NCBI RefSeq assembly: GCF_006715395.1
Contig: NZ_VFNC01000001.1
Location: 2,232,001-2,296,000, forward strand
Length of the DNA: 64,000 nucleotides
Direction: 5' to 3'
Source: Streptomyces sp. SLBN-31
GTDB taxonomy: Bacteria; Actinomycetota; Actinomycetes; Streptomycetales; Streptomycetaceae
A program made the translations under genes and the position numbers. This document shows positions 54,023-63,491 of the stretch, piece by piece. The notes below the pieces were generated by a model that saw only the letters and a program-made list of their open reading frames with translations, did not search any database and was not told where the DNA came from. Position 1 is the stretch's first letter. Every line of letters begins with the position of its first letter.

Positions 54023-54373
54023 GTGAGCGGATTCACGGCGGCATTGTCCCTGCTCGGCGTAGTGCTGCTTTCGATTGCTGCACTGTACGGGGTGGGCTGG
54101 ATCCTGCGGGTGTCGCGAGACCCGTTCGCGGCTCAGCCGTTCGGTTCGGGGCTGGAACCGGCCGAGCACGCGGTGAGCCGCTTCCACGTGCGCTGGTACG
54201 CGGTGACGATGCTGTTCCTGGCCTTCGACATGGAGATGGTCTTCATGTATCCGTGGACGCGGGTCATCTCTGTGATGGGGCCGAGCGCCGTGATCGAGAT
54301 GTTCACGTTCCTGGCGATTCTGCTGGCCGGGGTGGTCTATGCCTGGCGGGAGGGCGCTCTGCGATGGGTCTGA
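54023..54373 (+). CDS. nuoA: NADH-quinone oxidoreductase subunit A (second nuo set)
   Basis: A 116-residue, three-helix NuoA. The family block between helices 1 and 2 (DPFAAQPFGSGLEPAEHA) is present with the Cys of the usual YECG replaced. The second helix has FHVRWYAVTMLFLAFDMEMV and the third is near the C-terminus. GTG at 54023 follows GGGCC and is weakly supported. First gene of the nuo operon; the next gene overlaps its end. Confidence 0.82.
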   Translation: MSGFTAALSLLGVVLLSIAALYGVGWILRVSRDPFAAQPFGSGLEPAEHAVSRFHVRWYAVTMLFLAFDMEMVFMYPWTRVISVMGPSAVIEMFTFLAILLAGVVYAWREGALRWV

Positions 54374-55761
54374 CCGCCTGGGCGCTGCGCGCCGCCGCCG
54401 AACGTCCCCGTGTCCTACTGGCGCCCATGCCGGGCTCCACTGAGCTGCGGGTAGCGGTTGAACGAGAGCTGCGTCGCCGGGATCTGCCGCTCGCGCTGAC
54501 TCCTGCTGAAGCTGACATCCTGCTTGTCACGGGACTCGACTGGCCTGGCCTGAGGGCAGCGGTCGAAAGGTTGTGGCACGACATGCCCGCGCCCCGGTCC
54601 TGGTCTGCTGTTCGGACCGTCGGTGAGATCGCGTCGGCGCTCACCGCAGCCCAGTCTCGCCTCGCCACCTGCCCTGCGCCGGCTCCGCACGCCGTCGAGC
54701 ACGGCAACGGCGACGGTCTCGAGGACCAGTTCGAAGGGGATCAGGAGCGGGCCAGCGGTGATGAGGACGCCGACGGGGACGGTCACCAGCCGCCGGAATC
54801 CGAGGAACACCAAGGCGAGCACACGGGGCAGGAGGAACAAGGGCACCAGGAGCACGACCACGGCGGGCAGGAGCATCAAGAGCACGACGACCACAGCGAT
54901 CACAGCGGTGATGACGGTGGCCAGGAAGGCCACGGCGGTCACGGGCATGGAGAGATGAAGATGCCCGCCGGGTTGCCGATGGCCGACACCGGCCCCGACC
55001 GTGATGGTCTGGCCTTGGACCGGCTGCATGTCTCCCTCGGTCCGCTTCTCGCCGACTGGCCCGCCGGTCTCACCCTCCGCCTCACCCTCCAGGGCGATGT
55101 CATCCAGGAGGTGGAGACGGACAGCCTTGAGCTCAGCGGCGTGGTACCAGGCTCGTGGCCGTCCTTCTGGACGGAGCCATGGGCACGCGCTGCCGCCGGG
55201 GAGTACGTCAGCGTGGGCGAGGCTGCCCGGCGCCGGGCAGCCTCCCATCTGGACAGCCTGGGGCGGCTGCTCGCTGTTGCGGGCTGGTCTGCCATGGCCA
55301 CCACCGCGCGACGCCTGCGCGACGACCTGCTTGACATGGCAGCCGGCGTCGAGCTGGAGCGGCGGGTACGCCAACTGTCCCGACAGATGGGGCGCTCCCA
55401 TACGTTGCATTGGCTGACGCGCGGTCTGGGGCAGCTGTCCGCGGCGGACGCACGCGCCGCGGGGGTGGGCGGTCCGGCGGTACGGGCAGACGGGGACGTG
55501 TCTGCCCGCTATCGGCAGTGGCTGGCCGCGGTGGCAGAGGGCGTTGCCCGGCTGGAGGATGCCACGCCGCTCGATCCCAGCCGCGAGGAAGGTCCGCGTG
55601 GTCTGCCGGACGGGGCGCGCGCTCCGTCGGCTGCGCTGGTGGAAGTGCTGCCGGGGCTGCTGGAGGGCGCTGAGCTTGCTGCGGCACGGCTGATCGTGGC
55701 CAGCCTGGATCCGGATCCTGACGAGTTGGTGGCCCGGCCGCTGGAGGTGGCCGGTGGTTGA
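54364..55761 (+). CDS. NuoB-like/NuoD-like fusion with His-rich linker
   Basis: A 465-residue soluble protein. Residues 15-100 resemble the fold start of NuoB (DLPLALTPAEADILLVTGLD) but lack the Cys needed for cluster N2. Residues 120-205 are a low-complexity segment of Asp, Glu, Gln, Gly and His (for example QGHQEHDHGGQEHQEHDDHS) ending in GHGHGEMKMPAGLPMA. From residue 205, LALDRLHVSLGPLLADWPAG resembles the NuoD start (LHVSLGPHHP), with His lost, and a helical domain follows. It occupies the place of NuoB-C-D in the operon. The role is probably structural or metal-related, not electron transfer. Confidence 0.7.
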   Translation: MGLTAWALRAAAERPRVLLAPMPGSTELRVAVERELRRRDLPLALTPAEADILLVTGLDWPGLRAAVERLWHDMPAPRSWSAVRTVGEIASALTAAQSRLATCPAPAPHAVEHGNGDGLEDQFEGDQERASGDEDADGDGHQPPESEEHQGEHTGQEEQGHQEHDHGGQEHQEHDDHSDHSGDDGGQEGHGGHGHGEMKMPAGLPMADTGPDRDGLALDRLHVSLGPLLADWPAGLTLRLTLQGDVIQEVETDSLELSGVVPGSWPSFWTEPWARAAAGEYVSVGEAARRRAASHLDSLGRLLAVAGWSAMATTARRLRDDLLDMAAGVELERRVRQLSRQMGRSHTLHWLTRGLGQLSAADARAAGVGGPAVRADGDVSARYRQWLAAVAEGVARLEDATPLDPSREEGPRGLPDGARAPSAALVEVLPGLLEGAELAAARLIVASLDPDPDELVARPLEVAGG

Positions 55762-56683
55762 GAGCGCGCCGTGGTGGGGGCTCCTCATTGCCCCCGCTCT
55801 CCTGGTCCTGTTGGCGGTGCTCGCGAGGGCGGGTGACGCGCTGCTGGCCGCGGCGGAGGCCGGGCGGCCGGTCACGGTCGCGTCGGCGCTTCGTCCCCTG
55901 GTCGACGTACCGCGGCTGCTGGTGGCCCAGTCGCGCCGCATGCCGGCTCCGGACGTGCTGCTGTGGCGGATCGGCGTGGTGACGGTACCGGCTGCGGCCG
56001 TGCTGTCCGTGCTGGTGGTACCGCTCGGCCATCGGACACTCGCCGACCTCTCGGTGGGCGTGGTGTGGTTCAACGCCATGGAGGTGCTGACCTGGGCGGG
56101 GCTGTGGCTGGCCGGCTGGGGTCCGAACGCGGCGTTCTCCCTGATCGGTGGGTACCGGTTCATCGCCCAGGGCCTGGCCTATGAGCTGCCGCTGATGTTC
56201 GCCCTCATCACGCCCGCGACCGGGGCGCAGTCGCTGCGGGTCGGCGACATCGTCGCCGCCCAGCACGGTCTGTGGTTCGCGGTGTGGATGCCCCTTGCGT
56301 TCGTCGTCTACCTGGCTGGCGTGCTGGCCTTCAGTTTCCTGGGCCTGTTCGCGTATCCCGTCGGCACGGACATCGCGGGCGGTGTGCTCGGCGAGGCGGT
56401 GGGGGTGGACCGGCTGCTGTTGCGAACGGGCCGCTGGCTGTGGCTGACGGCCGGGTCCGCGATGGCGGTGCCGCTCTTCCTGGGCGGCGGCGAGGGTCCC
56501 GGACTGCCCGCCTGGGCCTGGTCCATGTTGAAGACGCTGGCGGTGCTCGCCGTGCTGGTGTGGGCCAGGCGGCGCCTGCCCGTCATCCGCGCCGACCGGT
56601 ATGTGGAGCTGGCCTGGGTCGTCGTGCTTCCGTTGACGATTCTTCAGGCCCTGGCGCCGGCGCTGGTCGTGCTGAACCGCTAG
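55754..56683 (+). CDS. nuoH: NADH-quinone oxidoreductase subunit H
   Basis: A 309-residue membrane protein with eight helices. The NuoH block FSLIGGYRFIAQGLAYELPL is near residue 128, and the ETN/DR-type loop is present as EAVGVDRLLL. GTG at 55754 overlaps the preceding gene by 8 bases. In full complex I this subunit forms the quinone chamber with NuoB and NuoD, which here are degenerate. Confidence 0.88.
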   Translation: MVESAPWWGLLIAPALLVLLAVLARAGDALLAAAEAGRPVTVASALRPLVDVPRLLVAQSRRMPAPDVLLWRIGVVTVPAAAVLSVLVVPLGHRTLADLSVGVVWFNAMEVLTWAGLWLAGWGPNAAFSLIGGYRFIAQGLAYELPLMFALITPATGAQSLRVGDIVAAQHGLWFAVWMPLAFVVYLAGVLAFSFLGLFAYPVGTDIAGGVLGEAVGVDRLLLRTGRWLWLTAGSAMAVPLFLGGGEGPGLPAWAWSMLKTLAVLAVLVWARRRLPVIRADRYVELAWVVVLPLTILQALAPALVVLNR

Positions 56684-56729
56684 AGCTGCAAAAAACAACA
56701 GTCATCACCGCGGAGTCGAGGAGGTTGGC

Positions 56730-57290
56730 ATGGAGGCGGTGCTCTTCTGGGTGTTCGCCGTCCTTGCCCTGGCCGGGGCCGTACTGGTGTTCACCTGCAA
56801 TTCGATGGCCCGCGTCACCTTCGCGCTGCTGGCCTGCCTCGCCTGCGTCGGCGGCGTGGTGGTCGTGCTGGGCCTGCCTTATCTCGGTGTCGTCATCGTG
56901 TTGATGATGGTCATGGAGATGGTGATCATGGCCGTGTTCATGATCGCGTACATGATGAATCCCGCCGGTCTGATGCCGATGTCGATGCTGCACAACAAGC
57001 GCGGCGCGTTCGTCATCAGTACGGCGGTGTTCGTGGCGATGGTGTCCGGGATCTGGCTGGTGCCTTGGTCGCACCGGTACGGAAACCGCCCCGCGGACAC
57101 GACGTTCCAGGTGGGCGAGTCGCTGATGGGTGACCAGATGCTGACCATGATCACGCTCGGGGTCGCGCTGCTGGCCACGATGGTGGCGGCCACCGTGCTG
57201 GCCACCCATCGCGGGCGCTACGACCGGTTCGGAGACGAGCTGGACCGGCGCCCGGCGGACGACCCGGCCGGCGGAGGGGTGGGCCGATGA
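56730..57290 (+). CDS. nuoJ: NADH-quinone oxidoreductase subunit J
   Basis: A 186-residue, five-helix NuoJ (VTFALLACLACVGGVVVVLG near residue 29; YLGVVIVLMMVMEMVIMAVF with the usual Met-rich helix). ATG at 56730 follows GAGGAGGTTGGC. A 46-base gap with AAAAAACAACA separates it from nuoH. Confidence 0.88.
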   Translation: MEAVLFWVFAVLALAGAVLVFTCNSMARVTFALLACLACVGGVVVVLGLPYLGVVIVLMMVMEMVIMAVFMIAYMMNPAGLMPMSMLHNKRGAFVISTAVFVAMVSGIWLVPWSHRYGNRPADTTFQVGESLMGDQMLTMITLGVALLATMVAATVLATHRGRYDRFGDELDRRPADDPAGGGVGR

Positions 57291-57592
57291 CGTTGGAACT
57301 GGTGCTGATGCTGGCCGCGGGACTGTTCTCGGTCGGCCTGTTCGGGGCCCTGTCCCAGCAGTCCATCGTGATGATCATGATGGGGATCGAGCTGATGATC
57401 GGCGGCGTCATCGTCGCCGCCGCTGCCTTCTGGCACTACCTCGCCCCCGCCACGGCGAGCGGGCAGGTCGTCGTGGTGGCTGCGGTCGTCGCCATGGCGG
57501 TGGAGATGGCCATGGGGTTCGCCGTCGTCACCGCGATCTACCGGGCCCGCCAGGTCGACATGACCGACATGGCCGAGGACCTCAAGGGATGA
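57287..57592 (+). CDS. nuoK: NADH-quinone oxidoreductase subunit K
   Basis: A 101-residue, three-helix NuoK. The two membrane Glu residues are visible (MGIELMIGG near residue 32 and MAVEMAMGFAVV near residue 70). ATG overlaps the nuoJ stop. It forms part of the proton path next to NuoJ and NuoN. Confidence 0.9.
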   Translation: MTLELVLMLAAGLFSVGLFGALSQQSIVMIMMGIELMIGGVIVAAAAFWHYLAPATASGQVVVVAAVVAMAVEMAMGFAVVTAIYRARQVDMTDMAEDLKG

Positions 57593-57596
57593 GCCG

Positions 57597-59468
57597 ATGA
57601 GCGTACTGCTGGTGATGCTGGTCGCCGTGCCGCTCGGCTCCGGCACCCTGCTCGGGGTGACCGGCCGCCGGTTCAACCGCCTCGTCCCCGCTGCCGGTCT
57701 CGCGACAGCCGTCGCCACCCTGGGCCTGGCGATCGGCGCGGCGGTGCAACGACGTGCGGCGAGTGCACCGCTGTTCACCGGGATGCGTGCCGGGCTGGCA
57801 GTGGACGGCCTGTCCGCCGTCATGGCGATCACGGTCCCGGCGGTCACGACCGCCGTCCTGGCCTTCTCCGCCGCACAGTTCGACGAGACGGCCAACCGTG
57901 GCCGCTTCTTCGGGCTCATGCTGCTGTTCGCCGGCGCGATGCTCGTCACGGTCACGGCCACGACGCTGCCGCTGCTGCTCATGGCGTGGGAGGTGATGGG
58001 CGCCATCAGTTGGGCACTCATCGGTTTCTGGTGGCAGGAACCGGACCGGGTGCGCGCTGCTGACACGGCATTCCTCACCACCCGCACCGCCGACCTGGGC
58101 CTGTACTTGGCCGCGGGCGCCGCTCTGGCCGGCGGCGTCGGCTCGCTGCGGCTGGACGCACTGTCCGGTACCGGCGGGGCGTGGCTGCACGTGGTGACCG
58201 GCGGGGTTGTGGCGGCCGCATTGGGCAAGTCGGCCCAACTGCCCTTCTCCTTCTGGCTGTCGCGCGCGATGGAGGGACCAAGCCCCGTGTCGGCACTGCT
58301 GCACTCGGCCACAATGGTCGCCGCCGGGGCCTACCTGCTGCTGCGCCTCCATCCGCTGCTGACCGCCACCGCTTGGGGCGGGCCGCTGGTCTCCTGGACC
58401 GGGGCCGTCACCGCGCTGGCCTTGGGGGGCGTGGCCGTGGCGCAGACCGATCTCAAGCAGTTGCTGGCCGCGTCCACCTGCGCGCAGGTCGGCTTCATGG
58501 TGCTCGCCGCCGGCAGCGGCGGAATCGCCGGCGGAACCGCGCAACTCGTCGCCCACGCCGCGACCAAGGCGGGACTGTTCCTGGCCGCCGGGGCCTGGCT
58601 GACCGCACTCGGCACCAAGCACCTGCCGGCGCTGCGCGGTGCCGTCCGCAAGTACCCCTTGGTCGGTGCCGCGTTCGCCGTCGGTGCGCTGGCCCTGGCG
58701 GGGCTGCCCCCGCTGTCGCTGTGGGCCACCAAGGACGAGGTCCTCGCCGCCGCGTTGGCACGCGAGCCCGCACTGTACGCCGTGGGGCTGGCCGCCGCGG
58801 CGGTGGCGGCCGTCTACAGCGTCAAGGCGCTGTGGTACGTGACGCGTCCGCAGCCCGCGGACGCCGCAACCGGATACGACACCGAGCAGCGCGGCACCCG
58901 CAAGGTCCCACCGGCGATGGCCCCTTCCCTGATGGTGCTCGCCCTGGGCGCCGCCGTGCTTGGCGTGCTGGCTCTGCCCGCTGTCGCCGACGCACTGCGC
59001 TCGGCCCTCGGGGTGCCCGGTGAACCGTCCCCGCGGCCGTGGGAGCTGGGTTTGTCCGCCGGCGTGGCGTTGGCCGCCACGGGACTGGCCTGGTGGTGGC
59101 AGCCGCGCACCGGTCCCGCCACCGGTGCGGTGGGCCGATGGGCGGCGGGGTGGCTGTGTCTGGAACGGGCGGCGCACGCCGTCGTCGTCCGTCCCGTGTT
59201 CGCCCTGGCTCGCGCGCTGGCCGCCTTCGACGACGGCGTCGTGGACGGCACTGTGCGGCAGGTGGCACGCGGCGGCCTCACGGCGGCCCGGCTCGCCGGG
59301 CGGGTCGACGACGGCGGTGTGGACGCACTGGTGCGCTCCGTCGCCGCGGGCGCCCGCAGCCTCGGCCGGTGGGCGCGCCTGCCCCAGACCGGACTGCTGC
59401 ACCAGTACTACGCCCAAGTAGCGGTCGGCTTCGCCGTACTGACCCTGATCGTGCTGTTGGTGAGGTAA
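57597..59468 (+). CDS. nuoL: NADH-quinone oxidoreductase subunit L
   Basis: A 623-residue antiporter-like subunit with about sixteen helices. The family core is present (LLLMAWEVMGAISWALIGFW with conserved Glu; GKSAQLPFSFWLSRAMEGPS with conserved Lys; LLHSATMVAAGAYLLLR). The C-terminal amphipathic helix is seen in the last 90 residues. ATG at 57597 lies 4 bases after the nuoK stop. It should pump ions if the complex is driven. Confidence 0.9.
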   Translation: MSVLLVMLVAVPLGSGTLLGVTGRRFNRLVPAAGLATAVATLGLAIGAAVQRRAASAPLFTGMRAGLAVDGLSAVMAITVPAVTTAVLAFSAAQFDETANRGRFFGLMLLFAGAMLVTVTATTLPLLLMAWEVMGAISWALIGFWWQEPDRVRAADTAFLTTRTADLGLYLAAGAALAGGVGSLRLDALSGTGGAWLHVVTGGVVAAALGKSAQLPFSFWLSRAMEGPSPVSALLHSATMVAAGAYLLLRLHPLLTATAWGGPLVSWTGAVTALALGGVAVAQTDLKQLLAASTCAQVGFMVLAAGSGGIAGGTAQLVAHAATKAGLFLAAGAWLTALGTKHLPALRGAVRKYPLVGAAFAVGALALAGLPPLSLWATKDEVLAAALAREPALYAVGLAAAAVAAVYSVKALWYVTRPQPADAATGYDTEQRGTRKVPPAMAPSLMVLALGAAVLGVLALPAVADALRSALGVPGEPSPRPWELGLSAGVALAATGLAWWWQPRTGPATGAVGRWAAGWLCLERAAHAVVVRPVFALARALAAFDDGVVDGTVRQVARGGLTAARLAGRVDDGGVDALVRSVAAGARSLGRWARLPQTGLLHQYYAQVAVGFAVLTLIVLLVR

Positions 59469-59473
59469 TCCTT

Positions 59474-60979
59474 GTGCTGACCGTCGTCGCTTTCCTACCG
59501 ATGCTGGCGTGCGCCGCCTTGTTGCTGACCCCCCACACCGTCCCGGACCGGGCCTGCGTCTGGGCGTGGATCGCCACCGCCACCGCCGATCTTGCCCTGG
59601 TCATCGCGCTCTGGGTCGGCTTCGATGTCGGCGGCGGCGTGCAGTACGAGCAGCGTGCCCGCTGGATCCCCGGCGCCGGGGTGGGCTACCACGTCGGCGT
59701 CGACGGCCTGTCTCTGCCCCTGGTGGCGCTGACCTGCGTGCTGTTCCTCGCCGTCGCCGTCTACTCGCTGCGCGAGACCCGACGGGTCCGCGCGTACGTG
59801 TCCCTGTTCCTGTTTCTGCAGACCGTCTGCCTCGGCCTGTTCATCGCTTTGGACCTGATTCTCTTCTTCCTGTTCTTCGACCTGTCCATCGTCGGCATGT
59901 TCTTCGTCATCGCCGGCTGGGGCCCCGGCGAACGGGCTCGGGCGGCGGCGCTGAAGTTCTTCCTGTACACCTTCGTCGGCTCCCTTGCCCTGCTGCTCGG
60001 CTTCATCGGCCTGTATCTGGCCGTCACCCCGCACACCTTCGACATCATCGACCTCACCCGCAGCAACCCACTGGCCGGCCAGGGCACCTACGCGGCACTC
60101 GTGCTGCTGGCCATCGGAGTCGGCCTGGCCGTCAAGACGCCGACCGTGCCCTTTCACACCTGGCTGCCACCCGCCCACACCGATGCCCCGGCGGCCGGCT
60201 CGGCGATCCTGGCCGGAGTTCTGCTGAAGATGGGCACGTACGGCTTCGTCCGCATCGCCATGCCCCTGCTGCCCGGCAGCTGGCGCCAATACGCCTTGGT
60301 GTTCATCGTCGTCGGCGCCGTCTCCGTCATCTACGGGGCGCTGGTCGCCCTGGCCCAGACGGACTTCAAACGCATGATCGCCTACACGTCGGTCAACCAC
60401 ATGGGCTACGTCATCCTCGCCATCGGCGCCGCCGGAGTACTTGCGGGCACCGACGCCCAGGCCCGTTCCCTGGCCGTCACGGGAGCCGTCACTCAGATGG
60501 TCAGCCACGGCCTGATCACCGGTGCCCTCTTCCTTCTCACCGGCGTTCTGCATGACCGGGCCGGGACCTATTCCATCGACGCCTACTCCGGACTCGCCAC
60601 CCCTTCGCCCAGGTTCGCCGCGCTCACCGCCATCGCCGCCTTCGCCAGCCTCGGCATCCCCGGATTCTCCGGCTTCATCGCCGAATTCCAGATCTTCGCC
60701 GGCAGCCTCGCCTCTCAGGCCACCGCGACTGCCCTCGCGCTGACCGGCATCCTCATCACCGCTGCCGTGTTCTTGCGCGCCCTGCGGAGCATGTTCCTCG
60801 GCCCGACCCGCCTGCCCGGGAGCATCAGCACCCGCGGCTTCGGCGACCTGGCCGCCGAAGAGGCCCTCTCCATCGGCCCGCTGCTGGTGATTGCCCTGGT
60901 CATCGGAGTCGTACCGCGCTTCCTCCTCGATGTCATCGAGCCGGCCAGCCGGGCCTTGGTGGGACTGGTCGCCCGATGA
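59474..60979 (+). CDS. nuoM: NADH-quinone oxidoreductase subunit M
   Basis: A 501-residue antiporter-like subunit with fourteen helices (LILFFLFFDLSIVGMFFVIA has Asp where most NuoM have Glu; GLAVKTPTVPFHTWLPPAHT; TDFKRMIAYTSVNHMGYVIL). GTG at 59474 follows the nuoL stop by 5 bases. The next gene overlaps by four bases. Confidence 0.9.
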   Translation: MLTVVAFLPMLACAALLLTPHTVPDRACVWAWIATATADLALVIALWVGFDVGGGVQYEQRARWIPGAGVGYHVGVDGLSLPLVALTCVLFLAVAVYSLRETRRVRAYVSLFLFLQTVCLGLFIALDLILFFLFFDLSIVGMFFVIAGWGPGERARAAALKFFLYTFVGSLALLLGFIGLYLAVTPHTFDIIDLTRSNPLAGQGTYAALVLLAIGVGLAVKTPTVPFHTWLPPAHTDAPAAGSAILAGVLLKMGTYGFVRIAMPLLPGSWRQYALVFIVVGAVSVIYGALVALAQTDFKRMIAYTSVNHMGYVILAIGAAGVLAGTDAQARSLAVTGAVTQMVSHGLITGALFLLTGVLHDRAGTYSIDAYSGLATPSPRFAALTAIAAFASLGIPGFSGFIAEFQIFAGSLASQATATALALTGILITAAVFLRALRSMFLGPTRLPGSISTRGFGDLAAEEALSIGPLLVIALVIGVVPRFLLDVIEPASRALVGLVAR

Positions 60980-62400
60980 ACGAGAACGTCGCCGCCCTTC
61001 TGCCCGAGACCTCCCTGACCGCCGCCGCGGTCATCGGACTGCTCGCCGCCGGCTGGCTACCGCGCCGCCGACAGTGGGCTGTCGCGGCTCTGGCCGCCCT
61101 CGCGGGCATCGTCGGACTGGCCGCCACCGCCCACACCATGGCCACCGACGGGGAACAGACCGTGTTCTCCCGCGCCTTCGCCGTCGACACCGCCACCGAC
61201 CTCGGCCGCCTGACCGTGCTCGGCGCGCTCCTGCTGGTCATCGCCATGTCCGTGGAGACCGTACACGGCCACAAGCGCGAGGCCGAGTACTACGTACTGC
61301 TGCTCCTCACCAGCACCGGAACGCTCGCCATGATCGGCGCGAACGATCTGCTGATGCTCTTCGCCGGCTACCTGCTCGCCAGCATCCCCGCCTACACCCT
61401 GGCCGGATTCGCCAAGGACGCACCCGGCACCGAATCCGCTTTGAAGTACTACCTGATGGGCGCCCTCCTCGGCATCACCATGCTGGCCGGAATCGCGCTC
61501 CTGTACGGCGCCGGCCGCACCACCCTCTACCCGGACCTACGCACCGCCCTGCCCACCGCTCCCTACGGACTGGTCGCTGTCGGCCTGGTAGCCGTGCTGG
61601 CCGGGCTGCTGTTCAAGGCCGGCGGGGTACCGGCGCACTTCTGGGTGCCCGACGTCACCGACGGCAGCACACCTCCGGTGGCCGCGTACGTCACGACCCT
61701 GCCCAAGATCGGCGCGCTCATCGCCGGGTTCCGGCTGCTGCACCAGGCCCTTCCCGACACCGACGTAACCTGGCCGCTGCTGCTGGCCGTCCTCGCCGCC
61801 GCCTCCATGACCCTAGGCAATCTCGCGGCGTTCTTCCAGACCTCGGTCAAACGTCTGCTGGCCTACTCCACCATCAGCCAGGTCGGCTACCTCCTCATGC
61901 CCCTCGCCGTCGCCACCCGCACCGACCTCGCCCAAAGGGGCCTGCTGTTCTACCTCGCCGCCTACGCCCTGACCAACCTCGGCGCCTTCGCAGTCGTCAC
62001 CGAACTCCCCCACGCCCGAACGCTGGACGACTACCGCGGCCTCGCCCGCCGCCGCCCCGGCCTCGCCGCTGTCCTCGTCGTCTGTCTGCTCGGCCTGGTC
62101 GGGACCCCACCGACCGGCGTCTTCCTCGGCAAGCTCGAGATTTTCAGCGCCACCATCGACGGCGGCTACACCTGGCTCGCCGCCCTCGCCGTCGCCAACA
62201 CCGTCGCCTCCCTCTTCTACTACCTGCGCTGGCTCGCCCCCGTCTTCCAGCCCGCCCCCGCAGACCAACCCGCCACCACTCACGTCGTCCTGGGGCGCTG
62301 GTCCGCGATCACCGCCTACGCCGCCGGCACCGCCTCCCTCGCACTCGGCATCGCAGGCGGAGTCGTCCTGCCCATCACCACGGGACCGCTGCTGCCCTGA
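60976..62400 (+). CDS. nuoN: NADH-quinone oxidoreductase subunit N
   Basis: A 474-residue antiporter-like subunit with fourteen helices. It has the Lys-bearing FKAGGVPAHFWVPDVTDGST helix and the TSVKRLLAYSTISQVGYLLM block. ATG overlaps the nuoM stop. It closes the operon. No nuoC, E, F, G or I gene is present in or around it. Confidence 0.9.
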   Translation: MNENVAALLPETSLTAAAVIGLLAAGWLPRRRQWAVAALAALAGIVGLAATAHTMATDGEQTVFSRAFAVDTATDLGRLTVLGALLLVIAMSVETVHGHKREAEYYVLLLLTSTGTLAMIGANDLLMLFAGYLLASIPAYTLAGFAKDAPGTESALKYYLMGALLGITMLAGIALLYGAGRTTLYPDLRTALPTAPYGLVAVGLVAVLAGLLFKAGGVPAHFWVPDVTDGSTPPVAAYVTTLPKIGALIAGFRLLHQALPDTDVTWPLLLAVLAAASMTLGNLAAFFQTSVKRLLAYSTISQVGYLLMPLAVATRTDLAQRGLLFYLAAYALTNLGAFAVVTELPHARTLDDYRGLARRRPGLAAVLVVCLLGLVGTPPTGVFLGKLEIFSATIDGGYTWLAALAVANTVASLFYYLRWLAPVFQPAPADQPATTHVVLGRWSAITAYAAGTASLALGIAGGVVLPITTGPLLP

Positions 62401-62644
62401 CGCCGGCCCCGGACGATGCGCGCGCAGGTTCCCTCACCCTCCCACCAAGAGACTCAGCCCAACCCACGGGCGCCCCCGAAGATCATGTGACCGCCGATCC
62501 TGAGAGCCCGACAGCGAACCACCTCGCGCCGAAGGCTCCTTCAAGCTCCGGTCGATCGTCAGCGCCCATCCATCGGATGGCCTACGGCCTGTCTCACGGG
62601 GAGTGCCCAATAGACGGCGGATCCGATGATCAAGGAGACGCCTG

Positions 62645-62896
62645 ATGAGCGAGACCATCACCGAGCATGAGGCTGCGGAGGAGCCGGTCGTCGAGTCGGC
62701 CGCGGAGGGCGGGCTGCTGCAGATCCGCACTTTGATCGTCACGGCCCCTGCCGAAGTGCGCGAGCAGTTCCGGGGCTTGCCCACGGTGGAGCTGCTTGAC
62801 CACCTGGCCCGCTCCCGCCCCGCCGGCAATCTGGCGGACCCGGCCTGCGCCGTCAGGACGGCTCTGCGGCGTCTTGCCCGTCGTGGCAGACGGTGA
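62645..62896 (+). pseudogene. IS110-type transposase fragment
   Basis: An 83-codon frame with GGAGACG before its ATG. Residues 24-80 (LIVTAPAEVREQFRGLPT, LADPACAVRTALRRLARR) match the middle of IS110-family transposases; the catalytic DEDD part and the C-terminal Ser region are missing. The match ends near 62883, where it meets another transposase remnant on the other strand. Confidence 0.55.
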
Positions 62897-63491
62897 TGGC
62901 CAGGCCGGTCTCGGCTGCGAACCGGGCGAGTTCGGTCTTCCAGGTGCGGGTGCGATACCTGTTGGAGCCGCTGGCATCGGCGGTGATCAGCAGCTGGCCC
63001 GCTGTCGGGTAGGTGGCCCGCCCGGTGCCGTTCCACCAGCGGCGGATCGACTCGACGGCGAATGCGGCGGTGTCGTGGTCGGTGCCCACGTTGACCCAGC
63101 CGGTGTTCGCGGCGACGTCGTAGATGCCGTAGGGCACCACTCTGCGTAGGGGGTCCAGCGCAGCGGTGACATGGGATCTCCGCGGACGTCGGGCTCGACC
63201 AGTGTGAGGAGTGCCTCCCGAACAGCCGGGTTCCGGTCGACGACGCGTTTGCGGCCGGCGCCGGGCCGGCGGACGCGTCGCAACGGGGCTGCTGCGGAGT
63301 CGAGTTCCCGCACTCCGGCAGACACAGTGGCCTCGCGAACCCCGGCGGCACGGGCGACCGCTCTGATCCCGCCGTGGCCGAGGGACTGGGCCTCCGCCTA
63401 TCAGCAGGCGGCGCTGCCGCTGGTCGAGGTGCGGCGGAATCGCCTCGAACTGGACTGCCAGCGCGGCCTGTTGCCCATCCAACCAGCTCAT
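62883..63491 (-). pseudogene. ISAzo13-family transposase remnant
   Basis: Starts at ATG 63491 with MSWLDGQQAALAVQFEAIPP and HLDQRQRRLLIG, shifts frame, then reads VSAGVRELDSAAAPLRRVRR and SPLRWT. After an internal deletion near 63145 it continues VPYGIYDVAANTGWVNVGTD and TAGQLLITADASGSNRY, ending at AITVCH. Both a middle portion (roughly 90 residues) and the C-terminus are missing. Dead transposase. Its broken end touches the IS110-type fragment. Confidence 0.7.
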
